A stretch of 64,000 nucleotides of DNA from Pseudomonas sp. ATCC PTA-122608 (GTDB lineage Bacteria; Pseudomonadota; Gammaproteobacteria; Pseudomonadales; Pseudomonadaceae), in assembly GCF_001952855.1 (NCBI RefSeq), contig NZ_LPNO01000055.1:136697-200696 (forward strand), given 5' to 3'. Shown here one piece after another: positions 35,055 through 43,347 of the stretch. Position 1 is the first letter of the stretch. The number at the start of each line of letters is the position of its first letter. The translations under genes were made by a program, and so were the position numbers. Below the pieces are notes generated by a model. The model had not been told where the DNA came from and made no database searches. It saw only the letters and a list, made by a program, of their open reading frames with translations.

Positions 35055-35981
35055 CTACTTCTGCGTCCCATCATCATGCTGCAAATTCGCCTGGGTCAGA
35101 TTCGCCCCCGCCGGCACGCTCCGCGTCAGCCACACGTTGCCGCCAATGGTCGAACCCTTGCCAATCGTGATCCGCCCCAGAATCGTCGCCCCGGCGTAGA
35201 TCACCACATCATCCTCGACAATCGGATGCCGCGGATGGCCCTTCTGCAACTGACCGTCTTCATCCGCCGGGAAACGCTTGGCGCCCAAAGTCACGGCCTG
35301 ATAGATCCGCACCCGCTCGCCAATGATCGCCGTCTCGCCAATCACCACACCCGTCCCGTGGTCGATGAAGAAGCTCGGCCCGATCTGCGCGCCCGGGTGA
35401 ATATCAATCCCGGTCGCCGAGTGCGCGATTTCCGCACTGATCCGCGCCAGCAACGGCAACCCCGCCCGATACAAGTGGTGCGCCAGGCGATGGTGAATCA
35501 CCGCCAGAATCCCCGGGTAGCACAACAGCACTTCATCCACACTGCGCGCCGCCGGGTCGCCGTGGTAAGCGGCGAGTACGTCGGTGTCCAGCAGGCTGCG
35601 CAAGGCCGGCAATGCCAGGGCGAAATCCTGGATCAGGTGGATGGCATGGGCGTCCACCTCACTGTCATCCTGGCCGCCTTGCCGTGCGGCATACCGCAGT
35701 TCCAGCCGCGCCTGGGCGAGCAACGCATTCAGCGCCACATCCAGGGTATGGCCCACGTAGAAATCTTCACTTTCTTCACGCAGGTCCACCGGCCCCAAAC
35801 GCATGGGGAACAGCGCGCCGCACAACGCCTCGAGAATCTGTGCCACGGCTTCCCGTGAAGGCAGCTCGCGACCGCCCTGCTCGCCGCTGACCCGGCCATT
35901 GCGGGTGCGCCACTGGTCCCGGGCGCTGCGCAGCTGGCTGACGATGGTCTGTAATTGCCAATGACTGGAACGCTCACTCAC
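35055..35981 (-). CDS. epsC: serine O-acetyltransferase EpsC
   Basis: A 308-residue serine acetyltransferase of the EpsC type. The C-terminal half is a left-handed beta-helix of hexapeptide repeats (GIDIHPGAQIGPSFFIDHGTGVVIGETAIIG), with the catalytic histidine in DHGTG. It makes O-acetylserine, the acceptor of sulfide in cysteine synthesis, in the cytosol. I chose the GTG at 35981 because AGGAG lies about 8 bases upstream and the length then matches the family. Divergent from dcyD, 166 bases away. Confidence 0.93.
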   Translation of the reverse strand: MSERSSHWQLQTIVSQLRSARDQWRTRNGRVSGEQGGRELPSREAVAQILEALCGALFPMRLGPVDLREESEDFYVGHTLDVALNALLAQARLELRYAARQGGQDDSEVDAHAIHLIQDFALALPALRSLLDTDVLAAYHGDPAARSVDEVLLCYPGILAVIHHRLAHHLYRAGLPLLARISAEIAHSATGIDIHPGAQIGPSFFIDHGTGVVIGETAIIGERVRIYQAVTLGAKRFPADEDGQLQKGHPRHPIVEDDVVIYAGATILGRITIGKGSTIGGNVWLTRSVPAGANLTQANLQHDDGTQK

Positions 35982-36088
35982 GGTCTTCACTCCTGACGAA
36001 ATGCCCACCACTTTACGGCAAGGGACCTGAGCGTCCTTAAGAACCAATAGTGCAATGCTAATAACCCACAGACATAAGCGATTGGCGG

Positions 36089-36117
36089 TTGCCCCCTGAA
36101 AAGTGCCTGCCTATAGT
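36089..36117 (+). promoter_or_regulatory. candidate sigma-70 promoter for dcyD
   Basis: TTGCCC at 36089-36094 and TATAGT at 36112-36117 have 17-base spacing, about 30 bases before the start codon. The TATAGTCGG sequence recurs in front of the tcyJ gene. Confidence 0.5.
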
Positions 36118-36147
36118 CGGTGCATCTCTGACCACCCGTGCGTAGCC

Positions 36148-37140
36148 ATGATCAAACAACAGCTCGACCGCTTTAACCGTCTGGAACTGCTGGGCGGCGC
36201 CACCGCCCTGGAAAAACTCGAACGGCTGTCGGCCTGGCTGGGGCGTGACGTCTACGTCAAACGTGACGACACCACGCCGCTGGCCCTGGGTGGCAACAAG
36301 CTGCGCAAACTCGAATACCTCGCCGCCGACGCCCTCGCCCAAGGCGCCGATACCCTCGTCACCGCCGGTGCGATCCAGTCCAACCATGTGCGCCAAACCG
36401 CTGCACTGGCCGCCAAGCTGGGCCTGGGCTGCGTCGCCCTGCTGGAAAACCCGACGGGCACCGAAGACCCCAACTACCTGGCCAACGGCAACCGCCTGTT
36501 GCTGGAACTGTTCGACGCCAAGGTCGAGCTGGTAGAAAACCTGGACAACGTCGACGACCAGCTCAACGCCGTCGCCGACCGCCTGCGCAGCAACGGCAAG
36601 AAGCCGTACCTGGTGCCCATCGGTGGCTCCAACGCCCTCGGCGCCCTGGGTTACGTGCGCGCCGGGCTGGAACTGGCCGGGCAGATTGAAGACAGCGGCA
36701 TCCAGTTCTCCACCGTGGTACTGGCCTCCGGCAGCGCCGGCACCCACAGCGGCCTGGCACTGGCACTGGCCGAAGTACTGCCGGACCTGCAAGTGATTGG
36801 CGTCACGGTGTCCCGCACCGACGAAGCCCAGCGCCCCAAGGTGCAAGGCCTGGCCGAACGCACCGCCGAATTGCTCGGCGTGCCTGTGCCGGACGCGTTC
36901 AAGGTGATCCTGTGGGACGAGTACTTCGCCCCCCGTTATGGCGAACCGAGTGCCGGCACGCTGGCGGCGATCAAGCTGGTGGCCAGCCAGGAAGGCTTGC
37001 TGCTGGACCCGGTCTACACTGGCAAAGCCATGGCCGGGTTGCTGGACGGCATTGGCCGGCAGCGCTTTGAAGAGGGGCCGATCATCTTCCTGCACACCGG
37101 TGGCGCACCCGCCTTGTTTGCGTATGATTCGAGCTTTTGA
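36148..37140 (+). CDS. dcyD: D-cysteine desulfhydrase
   Basis: A 330-residue PLP-dependent enzyme with the lysine that binds PLP in LGGNKLRKLEYL (K51) and the glycine-rich phosphate-binding ASGSAGTHSG. Close to DcyD, which degrades D-cysteine to pyruvate, sulfide and ammonia; it is also related to ACC deaminase. Next to a cystine importer and serine acetyltransferase, D-cysteine use as sulfur source is likely. The ATG at 36148 (MIKQQLDRF) fits the family. The ribosome site is weak. Confidence 0.9.
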   Translation: MIKQQLDRFNRLELLGGATALEKLERLSAWLGRDVYVKRDDTTPLALGGNKLRKLEYLAADALAQGADTLVTAGAIQSNHVRQTAALAAKLGLGCVALLENPTGTEDPNYLANGNRLLLELFDAKVELVENLDNVDDQLNAVADRLRSNGKKPYLVPIGGSNALGALGYVRAGLELAGQIEDSGIQFSTVVLASGSAGTHSGLALALAEVLPDLQVIGVTVSRTDEAQRPKVQGLAERTAELLGVPVPDAFKVILWDEYFAPRYGEPSAGTLAAIKLVASQEGLLLDPVYTGKAMAGLLDGIGRQRFEEGPIIFLHTGGAPALFAYDSSF

Positions 37141-37177
37141 TATTCCATAAAGAAATATCAATTAGATTTTATATTAT

Positions 37178-37206
37178 TTTCAAGTCTTAAAAACCGGCTT
37201 TATAGT
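37178..37206 (+). promoter_or_regulatory. candidate activator-dependent promoter of tcyJLN
   Basis: A poor -35 (TTTCAA, 37178-37183) and a good -10 (TATAGT, 37201-37206) at 17-base spacing, preceded by 40 bases of very AT-rich DNA starting TATTCCATAAAGAAATATC. A weak -35 with upstream AT tract suits a CysB-activated promoter; the regulator is inferred. Confidence 0.5.
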
Positions 37207-37271
37207 CGCGCCGTAGGCGAGCTTGATGGCGATACGCATGACTGGGTAGATCCAAAACACCGAGTTGATGC

Positions 37272-37297
37272 ATTCGCGAGCAAGCCCGCTCCCACAG
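37272..37297. repeat. single REP (unpaired arm)
   Basis: A lone copy of the TTCGCGAGCAAGCCCGCTCC arm with no partner, between dcyD and tcyJ and downstream of the candidate promoter, so it would be in the tcyJ leader. Confidence 0.85.
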
Positions 37298-37369
37298 ACC
37301 GCGCTTTTGAGGCAGGATACGACTACCGCGTCACCTGCATCGCTCAACATAAAAACACAGGGGCTCTTC

Positions 37370-38164
37370 ATGACTATTTCTGTATTCCGTCGCACGTTAC
37401 TGGTTGGTACGTTGGGGCTGGCGCTTGGCGCCGGGTGGCTCGGTCAGGCGGTTGCCGGCGAGCAGTTGGATAACATCAAGAAAGCCGGCGAAATCAAGAT
37501 TGGCCTGGAAGGCACCTACCCGCCGTTCAGCTTCGTCGATGAAAGCGGCAAGCTCAGCGGTTTCGAGGTCGAGTTGTCTGAAGCCCTGGCCAAGAAGCTC
37601 GGCGTCAAGGTCAAGCTGCAAGCCACGCCGTGGGATGGCATCCTCGCCGCCCTGGAATCCAAGCGCCTGGACGCAGTCGTCAACCAGGTCACTATCTCCG
37701 ACGCGCGCAAGGAAAAGTACGACTTCTCCAAGCCGTATACCGTCTCCGGTATCCAGGCGCTGACCCTGGCGAAAAACGTCGACACCATCAAGACCGCCGA
37801 CGACCTGGCTGGCAAGAAGATCGGTGTGGGCCTGGGCACCAACTACGAACAATGGCTCAAGGAAAACCAACCGAAAGCCATCGTCAAAACCTATAACGAT
37901 GACCCAACCAAGTTTCAGGACCTGCGCATCGGCCGTGTCGACGCGATTCTGATCGACCGCCTGGCGGCGCTGGAATACGCCAAGAAAGCCAAGGACACTG
38001 CCGCTGCAGGTGCTGCTTTCTCCCGTCAGGAAGCCGGTATTGCCTTGCGCAAAGGCGAGCCTGAACTGCTGGCTGCGGTGAACAAGGCCCTCGACGAACT
38101 GCGCGCCGACGGTACCTTGAAGAAACTGTCCGAGAAGTACTTCAACGCTGACGTTACTCAATAA
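37370..38164 (+). CDS. tcyJ: cystine ABC transporter, substrate-binding protein
   Basis: A 264-residue binding protein with a signal peptide (MTISVFRRTLLVGTLGLALG ... AVAG) and the SBP_bac_3 fold (EIKIGLEGTYPPFSFVDES, then VVNQVTISDARKEKYDFS). It corresponds to FliY/TcyJ, which captures cystine in the periplasm. AGGGG precedes the ATG. The stop overlaps the permease ATG by one base (TAATG). Confidence 0.93.
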   Translation: MTISVFRRTLLVGTLGLALGAGWLGQAVAGEQLDNIKKAGEIKIGLEGTYPPFSFVDESGKLSGFEVELSEALAKKLGVKVKLQATPWDGILAALESKRLDAVVNQVTISDARKEKYDFSKPYTVSGIQALTLAKNVDTIKTADDLAGKKIGVGLGTNYEQWLKENQPKAIVKTYNDDPTKFQDLRIGRVDAILIDRLAALEYAKKAKDTAAAGAAFSRQEAGIALRKGEPELLAAVNKALDELRADGTLKKLSEKYFNADVTQ

Positions 38165-38829
38165 TGGAAGCAGGTTTCCAACTCGCGCTGGACTCCGCGC
38201 CCTTTCTGCTCAAGGGCGCGTATTTCACGGTAATTCTTAGCCTTGGCGGGATGTTTTTCGGCTTGCTGTTGGGCTTCGGCCTGGCCTTGATGCGGCTGTC
38301 GCGCTTCAAGCTGTTGAGCTGGACCGCCCGAGTCTACGTGTCGTTCTTTCGCGGCACGCCCTTGCTGGTACAGCTGTTCCTGATCTACTACGGCTTGCCG
38401 CAAGTGGGCATCGAGCTGGATCCGATCCCGGCAGCCATGATCGGCTTCTCGCTGAACATGGCCGCTTATGCCTGTGAAATCCTGCGTGCCGCCATCGGTT
38501 CCATCGAGCGCGGCCAGTGGGAAGCTGCGGCCAGCATCGGCATGACCCGTGCGCAGACCCTGCGCCGGGCCATCCTGCCGCAGGCCATGCGCACGGCCTT
38601 GCCGCCGTTGGGCAACAGCTTTATTTCCCTGGTCAAGGACACCGCCCTGGCCGCCACCATCCAGGTGCCGGAGCTGTTCCGCCAGGCGCAATTGGTCTCG
38701 GCCCGTACCTTCGAAATTTTCACCATGTATCTGTCCGCCGCCTTGATCTACTGGATTCTTGCCAGCGTTCTGGCGCACGTGCAAAACCGCCTGGAAGCAC
38801 GAGTCAACCGGCATGACCTGGAGTCTTGA
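38164..38829 (+). CDS. tcyL: cystine ABC transporter permease
   Basis: A 221-residue polar-amino-acid permease with about five transmembrane helices and the docking loop GQWEAAASIGMTRAQTLRRAILPQA. It matches TcyL/YecS. Coupled to tcyJ by the one-base overlap and followed after three bases by tcyN. Confidence 0.94.
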   Translation: MEAGFQLALDSAPFLLKGAYFTVILSLGGMFFGLLLGFGLALMRLSRFKLLSWTARVYVSFFRGTPLLVQLFLIYYGLPQVGIELDPIPAAMIGFSLNMAAYACEILRAAIGSIERGQWEAAASIGMTRAQTLRRAILPQAMRTALPPLGNSFISLVKDTALAATIQVPELFRQAQLVSARTFEIFTMYLSAALIYWILASVLAHVQNRLEARVNRHDLES

Positions 38830-38832
38830 AGC

Positions 38833-39579
38833 ATGATCGTGGTTGAAAAACTGACCAAACAATTCAAGGGTCAGGTGGTGCTTAACGGGATCGACCTTGA
38901 GGTCAAGGAAGGCGAAGTCGTCGCCATCATCGGCCCCAGCGGTTCCGGCAAGACCACCTTCCTGCGCTGCCTGAATTTCCTCGAAGAACCCACCAGTGGC
39001 CGGATCAAGGTCGGTGACATCGAGATCGACAGCAGCCGCCCGCTCAACCAACAGCAAGGCCTGGTGCGGCGCCTGCGCCAGCACGTGGGCTTTGTGTTCC
39101 AGAACTTCAACCTGTTCCCGCATCGCACCGCCCTGGAGAACGTCATCGAAGGCCCGATCGTGGTCAAGAAGATGCCCCGGGCCGCCGCGGACGCCCTCGG
39201 TCGCAAGCTGTTGGCCAGGGTCGGCCTGGCAGGCAAGGAAGACGCCTACCCCCGGCGCCTGTCCGGCGGGCAGCAGCAACGGGTAGCGATTGCCCGGGCC
39301 TTGGCAATGGAGCCGGAGGTGATCCTGTTCGATGAACCCACCTCGGCCCTGGACCCGGAACTGGTAGGCGAAGTGCTGGCGACCATTCGCAGCCTTGCTG
39401 AAGAAAACCGCACCATGGTCATCGTGACCCATGAGATGAGTTTTGCCCGGGATGTTGCCAATCGCGTGATCTTCTTCGACAAGGGTGTAATTGTTGAACA
39501 AGGCGAAGCCAAGGCACTGTTTGCCAACCCGAAAGAAGAACGCACCCGACAGTTTCTCAGCAAGTTTATCAACAACTAA
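38833..39579 (+). CDS. tcyN: cystine ABC transporter ATPase
   Basis: A 248-residue ABC ATPase: Walker A GPSGSGKTT (residues 35-43), signature LSGGQQQRVAIARALAMEP, Walker B VILFDEP and H-loop VTHEMSF. It matches TcyN/YecC and completes tcyJLN. Operon end; a weak hairpin follows at 39615. Confidence 0.94.
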   Translation: MIVVEKLTKQFKGQVVLNGIDLEVKEGEVVAIIGPSGSGKTTFLRCLNFLEEPTSGRIKVGDIEIDSSRPLNQQQGLVRRLRQHVGFVFQNFNLFPHRTALENVIEGPIVVKKMPRAAADALGRKLLARVGLAGKEDAYPRRLSGGQQQRVAIARALAMEPEVILFDEPTSALDPELVGEVLATIRSLAEENRTMVIVTHEMSFARDVANRVIFFDKGVIVEQGEAKALFANPKEERTRQFLSKFINN

Positions 39580-39614
39580 CTTGCGCCAATCGGATGTAAG
39601 AAACTTCGCTTTAT

Positions 39615-39653
39615 CGAGTTGCCGAAAGGCAACTCGCCTCTTAGGTGTTTTTT
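39615..39653 (+). terminator. probable terminator after tcyN
   Basis: A perfect 9-base stem CGAGTTGCC / GGCAACTCG with loop GAAA. The T-run TTTTTT starts 11 bases later, so it is not a canonical design. It lies in the 337-base gap 39580-39916. Confidence 0.5.
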
Positions 39654-39768
39654 GGGAAAAGCCCTTTATTCATTGGGTAAAAGTCACCTTGAAACACACG
39701 CTTGCAGCGCCCCGCCAGTAAGACCCTTCTGAATATTCCATACCCCCCTGTTTGCCCCGCCCAGCCTC

Positions 39769-39798
39769 TTGACGCCAACTAACCGAGCCTCTTATCTA
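39769..39798 (+). promoter_or_regulatory. candidate sigma-70 promoter for the bimodular protein gene
   Basis: TTGACG (39769-39774) and TATCTA (39793-39798) with 18-base spacing. It points at the next gene, 119 bases on, and suggests that this gene is transcribed separately from tcyJLN. Confidence 0.45.
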
Positions 39799-39916
39799 GA
39801 GCCAAGATAATTGGATCCATTCCGGTTTTTCATTAAATCGTTCCTTTCGGACTACGCCGGCTGCACGCGCCCAATGTCCGGGACGATTGCTGTTGGCTGC
39901 ATCAAGGAGATTATTT

Positions 39917-40702
39917 ATGAAGCGTATTTCCACTCGGGCGTTGCTCTGTGCCCCGACCTTGCCCCAAGCGCATCGAGAAGGCATCAATGCCCTCGCCGCG
40001 ACAGACTTGCAGGTCGATATCGCGCCTTACTGCGGCATGGACGAAGGTGATCTGATCGAGCTGTTCTGGAACAACTGCTTTGCCGCTTCCCGGCGCGTGA
40101 CCGCCGGCAAAATCGGCATGTGCACCAGCCTTCGAGTGCCGGAAAGCTTTGTGCAAAATGGTCCGGCGCGAATTCATTATCGGGTCATGCAAGTCGGCCA
40201 CGGCCCGGCGCGTTCAGCCATCACCCGAGTGCAGATCAAGACCGATTATCCCGGCGGCATGCCCCTGGCACTGAGCATCGATGAAAACCAGAACCTGGCC
40301 GCCGTCAGCCTGCCCGAGACCATTCGCCGCCACGGCGTCAACAGCAGCCAGATCCGCCGCGGCGTGCCCCTGACCATCGAGCCCTACCTGAACATGGCGA
40401 CCGACGACGAGATCACGCTGCGCTGGGGCGACGTGCGCCTGGACCTGCCAAAAATCCAGGCCAGCGATGTCGGCAAGGCGGTGCAAGTGTGGGTGCCGTC
40501 GACGATCATCGTCGAGGCCGGGGATGACCATCGCCTCGAAGTGACCTACTGCATTCGCGACCGGGTCGGCAATAATTCACGCTGGGCGCCAGCCCGCACC
40601 TTGCGCATCGCCACGCACGTCCCCAAGGCCCCGACCAGCCCCGCCAAGCCTGCGCTGGTCTACCAACCCCGCCGCCCCGGTTCGCCCTGTGAGCCGGGGT
40701 GA
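39917..40702 (+). CDS. protein of unknown function with two repeated beta-sandwich-like modules
   Basis: A 261-residue protein I cannot name. It contains two copies of one module: residues about 30-112 (DIAPYCGMDEGDLIELFWNN) and about 152-236 (TIEPYLNMATDDEITLRWGD), each starting I-x-PY-x-x-M-x-x-x-D-x-I-x-L-x-W and later matching VPxSxI and xVxYxxxxxxxG. Such modules occur in strings in large Pseudomonas surface proteins of unknown role; here there are only two. There is no signal peptide. RBS AAGGAGA precedes the ATG, so the start is firm. A basic N-terminal 25 residues and a proline-rich tail flank the modules. It is inserted between cystine uptake and sulfone-use genes. Confidence 0.75.
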   Translation: MKRISTRALLCAPTLPQAHREGINALAATDLQVDIAPYCGMDEGDLIELFWNNCFAASRRVTAGKIGMCTSLRVPESFVQNGPARIHYRVMQVGHGPARSAITRVQIKTDYPGGMPLALSIDENQNLAAVSLPETIRRHGVNSSQIRRGVPLTIEPYLNMATDDEITLRWGDVRLDLPKIQASDVGKAVQVWVPSTIIVEAGDDHRLEVTYCIRDRVGNNSRWAPARTLRIATHVPKAPTSPAKPALVYQPRRPGSPCEPG

Positions 40703-40824
40703 CAGACCTTCTATGCATATTCCTAAAAGTTAGTTTATTTAAAAATTTAACACGCTTAGGGTATATGCACCGGACCACCGGACATTCCTGATTTTTTTAT
40801 CTTTTCAACGGATGTGAGGTAGGT
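40703..40824 (+). promoter_or_regulatory. AT-rich upstream region of the sfnB operon
   Basis: The gap before the leader ORF holds ATGCATATTCCTAAAAGTTA and AAAATTTAAC, a long AT-rich tract in otherwise GC-rich DNA, then TATATG (40762-40767) as a possible -10. It resembles the upstream regions of tauA and tcyJ, so the same sulfur-limitation regulator may act. No binding site is proven. Confidence 0.4.
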
Positions 40825-40887
40825 ATGGTCAAAATTACCCCGGTGCGTAACGCCAGGGCATTACGTGCAGCCAAGGAGCGGCGCTGA
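40825..40887 (+). CDS. 20-residue leader peptide coupled to sfnB
   Basis: A short ORF, MVKITPVRNARALRAAKERR, starts with a GTGAGGTAGGT ribosome site close to its ATG and stops at TGA sharing one base with the sfnB ATG (TGATG). It contains five arginines and no cysteine or methionine after the first. The overlap predicts translational coupling to sfnB. It may be only a coupling device or may sense translation; the sequence does not show which. Confidence 0.5.
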   Translation: MVKITPVRNARALRAAKERR

Positions 40888-42128
40888 TGTCTAACTTGGC
40901 ACAAACACCCCCCCAGAGTGATCTGGACGTCGCCCCGCTGTTGTTGCCAGCCAAGGTGCTGCGCAACGACGCCGAGGCCCTGAGCGCCGCGCATGAGCTG
41001 GCACAGGCTGCGCGCCTGCAAGCGGCCAGGCGTGATCAGCAACGCAAACTGCCCTGGGCTGAAATCGAGCACTTCACCCGCAGCGGCTTGGGCAGTATTT
41101 CCATTCCTCGTGAGTACGGCGGCCCACAAGTGTCCTTCGTGACCCTGGCCGAGGTGTTCGCGATCATCAGCGCGGCCGACCCGGCGCTGGGGCAAATCCC
41201 GCAGAACCATTTCGGCATCCTGCACGTGCTGCAAGGTGCGGCCAGCGAGCGCCAGAAGAAGCAGCTGTTCCAGAGCGTGCTGGACGGCTGGCGCATCGGC
41301 AACGGCGGCCCGGAACGCGGCACCAAAAACACCCTGGATCTCAAGGCACGCATCACTGCCGAAGGTGACGGCTACGTCATCAGTGGCCAGAAGTTTTATT
41401 CCACCGGCGCGCTATTCGCCCACTGGGTGGCGGTCAAGGCGTTGAACGATGAAGGCAAGGTCGTCATGGCGTTCGTGCGCCGTGGCACCGAAGGCCTGCG
41501 TATCGTCGATGACTGGTCAGGCTTTGGGCAACGCACCACAGCCAGCGGTACGGTGCTGCTCGATCAGGTGGCGGTGGACGCCGAACTGGTGGTGGAGACC
41601 TGGAGGCTGGGCGAATCGCCAGGCATTCAGGGCGCGGTTTCGCAACTGATCCAGGCCGCCATCGATGCCGGCATCGCCCGTGGCGCTCTCGAAGACACCA
41701 TCAGTTTTGTACGCGAACGCTCGCGGCCATGGATCGATGCGAAGGTCGAGCGGGCCAGCGATGACCTGTTTGTGATCGCCGATATCGGCAAGCTGAAGAT
41801 CGAACTGCACGCCGCTGAAGCCCTGTTGCGCAAGGCTGGCCAGGTACTGGATCAAGTCAGTGCCGCGCCGATCACTGCGCAGTCAGCCGCACGCGCCTCG
41901 ATTGCCGTGGCCGAAGCCAAGGTGCTGACCACCGAGATTTCCTTGCTTGCCAGCGAAAAGCTGTTCGAACTGGCCGGCAGCCGCGCGACCCTCGCCGAAT
42001 TCAACCTCGACCGTCACTGGCGCAACGCCCGGGTGCACACCCTGCACGACCCGGTGCGCTGGAAGTATCACGCGGTGGGCGCCTATCACCTCAACGGCAC
42101 TTTACCTGCCCGACATTCCTGGATTTAA
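40887..42128 (+). CDS. SfnB-family sulfur-acquisition oxidoreductase (copy 1)
   Basis: A 413-residue flavoprotein of the acyl-CoA dehydrogenase fold, SfnB family. Landmarks are GQIPQNHFGILHVL (about 96-110), GQKFYSTGALFAHW and DDWSGFGQRTTASG (FMN/FAD region), and the C-terminal HTLHDPVRWKYHAVG. SfnB-type enzymes act in the use of sulfones and other organosulfur compounds in Pseudomonas; the reaction here is not proven. It is coupled to the leader peptide and followed by a second copy. Confidence 0.85.
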   Translation: MSNLAQTPPQSDLDVAPLLLPAKVLRNDAEALSAAHELAQAARLQAARRDQQRKLPWAEIEHFTRSGLGSISIPREYGGPQVSFVTLAEVFAIISAADPALGQIPQNHFGILHVLQGAASERQKKQLFQSVLDGWRIGNGGPERGTKNTLDLKARITAEGDGYVISGQKFYSTGALFAHWVAVKALNDEGKVVMAFVRRGTEGLRIVDDWSGFGQRTTASGTVLLDQVAVDAELVVETWRLGESPGIQGAVSQLIQAAIDAGIARGALEDTISFVRERSRPWIDAKVERASDDLFVIADIGKLKIELHAAEALLRKAGQVLDQVSAAPITAQSAARASIAVAEAKVLTTEISLLASEKLFELAGSRATLAEFNLDRHWRNARVHTLHDPVRWKYHAVGAYHLNGTLPARHSWI

Positions 42129-42153
42129 CCGACCAGACCTCTGGAGAATACGC

Positions 42154-43347
42154 ATGACCCTTTCTCATCACGTCGCGGTTATTACCAGCGATGAACAAGC
42201 CCTTATTGTCGCCAGCGACCTCGCCGAAGACTTCCGCCGCGACAGCGCCCTGCGTGACCGCGAACGCCGCCTGCCCTTGCCCGAACTGGACGTGTTTTCC
42301 CGCTCCGGCCTGTGGGGCATCAGCGTACCCAAGGAGTTCGGCGGCGCCGGCGTTTCCAACGTCACCCTGGCCAAGGTTACGGCACTGATTGCCCAGGCGG
42401 ATGCATCCTTGGGGCAGATCCCGCAGAACCATTTTTATGCCCTCGAAGTACTGCGGGTAAATGGCAGCCCGGCGCAGCAAAAACGCCTGTACGCCGAAGT
42501 CCTCGCCGGCCAGCGCTTCGGCAATGCGCTGGCGGAACTGGGCACCAAAACTGCCCATGACCGCATCACCAAGATCACCCGCGACGGTGACGGCTTCCGT
42601 ATCACCGGCCGCAAGTTCTACTCGACCGGCGCGATCTACGCCCAACGCATTCCCACGTCTGTGGTGGACGAAAACGGCGTGCAGCAACTGGCCTTTGTCA
42701 CCCGTGACAGCCAGGGCCTGACTGTGATCGACGACTGGAGCGGCTTCGGCCAGCGCACCACCGGCAGCGGTTCGGTGGTGTTCGATAACGTTTGGGTCGC
42801 GGCCCAGGACGTGATCCCGTTCCAGAGCGCCTTCGAACGCCCGACCACCGTCGGCCCGCTGGCGCAGATCCTTCACGCCGCCATCGACACCGGCATCGCC
42901 CGCGCGGCCTATGAAGATGCGCTGCACTTCGTGCGTACCAAGACCCGACCCTGGATCGATGCCACCAGCGACAAGGCAACGGAAGATCCGCTGACCCTGA
43001 AAAGCTTCGGCCACTTGAGCATCCGCCTGCACGCCACCGAAGCCCTGCTGGAGCGCTCCGGTGAATTCCTCGACCGCGCCCAGGCCGACAGCAATGCCGA
43101 TACCGTCGCCGCCGCATCCATCGCCGTCGCTGAAGTGCGCGCCCTGAGCACCGAGATTTCCCTGGCCGCCGGCAGCGCCCTGTTCGAACTCGCGGGCAGC
43201 CAGGCCACCCTCGCTGAACACGGCCTGGACCGCCACTGGCGCAACGCCCGGGTGCACACCCTGCACGACCCGGTGCGCTGGAAGTACCACGCTGTGGGCA
43301 ATTACTACCTCAACGATGAAAACCCGCCACTGCGGGGGACTATCTGA
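42154..43347 (+). CDS. SfnB-family sulfur-acquisition oxidoreductase (copy 2)
   Basis: A 397-residue paralogue of the previous gene, alike along its whole length (GQIPQNHFYALEVL, GRKFYSTGAIYAQR, DDWSGFGQRTT, HTLHDPVRWKYHAVG). The start at 42154 has GGAGA seven bases upstream. Two copies in tandem suggest either a heteromeric enzyme or two substrates. The stop overlaps the ATG of the monooxygenase gene by one base. Confidence 0.85.
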   Translation: MTLSHHVAVITSDEQALIVASDLAEDFRRDSALRDRERRLPLPELDVFSRSGLWGISVPKEFGGAGVSNVTLAKVTALIAQADASLGQIPQNHFYALEVLRVNGSPAQQKRLYAEVLAGQRFGNALAELGTKTAHDRITKITRDGDGFRITGRKFYSTGAIYAQRIPTSVVDENGVQQLAFVTRDSQGLTVIDDWSGFGQRTTGSGSVVFDNVWVAAQDVIPFQSAFERPTTVGPLAQILHAAIDTGIARAAYEDALHFVRTKTRPWIDATSDKATEDPLTLKSFGHLSIRLHATEALLERSGEFLDRAQADSNADTVAAASIAVAEVRALSTEISLAAGSALFELAGSQATLAEHGLDRHWRNARVHTLHDPVRWKYHAVGNYYLNDENPPLRGTI

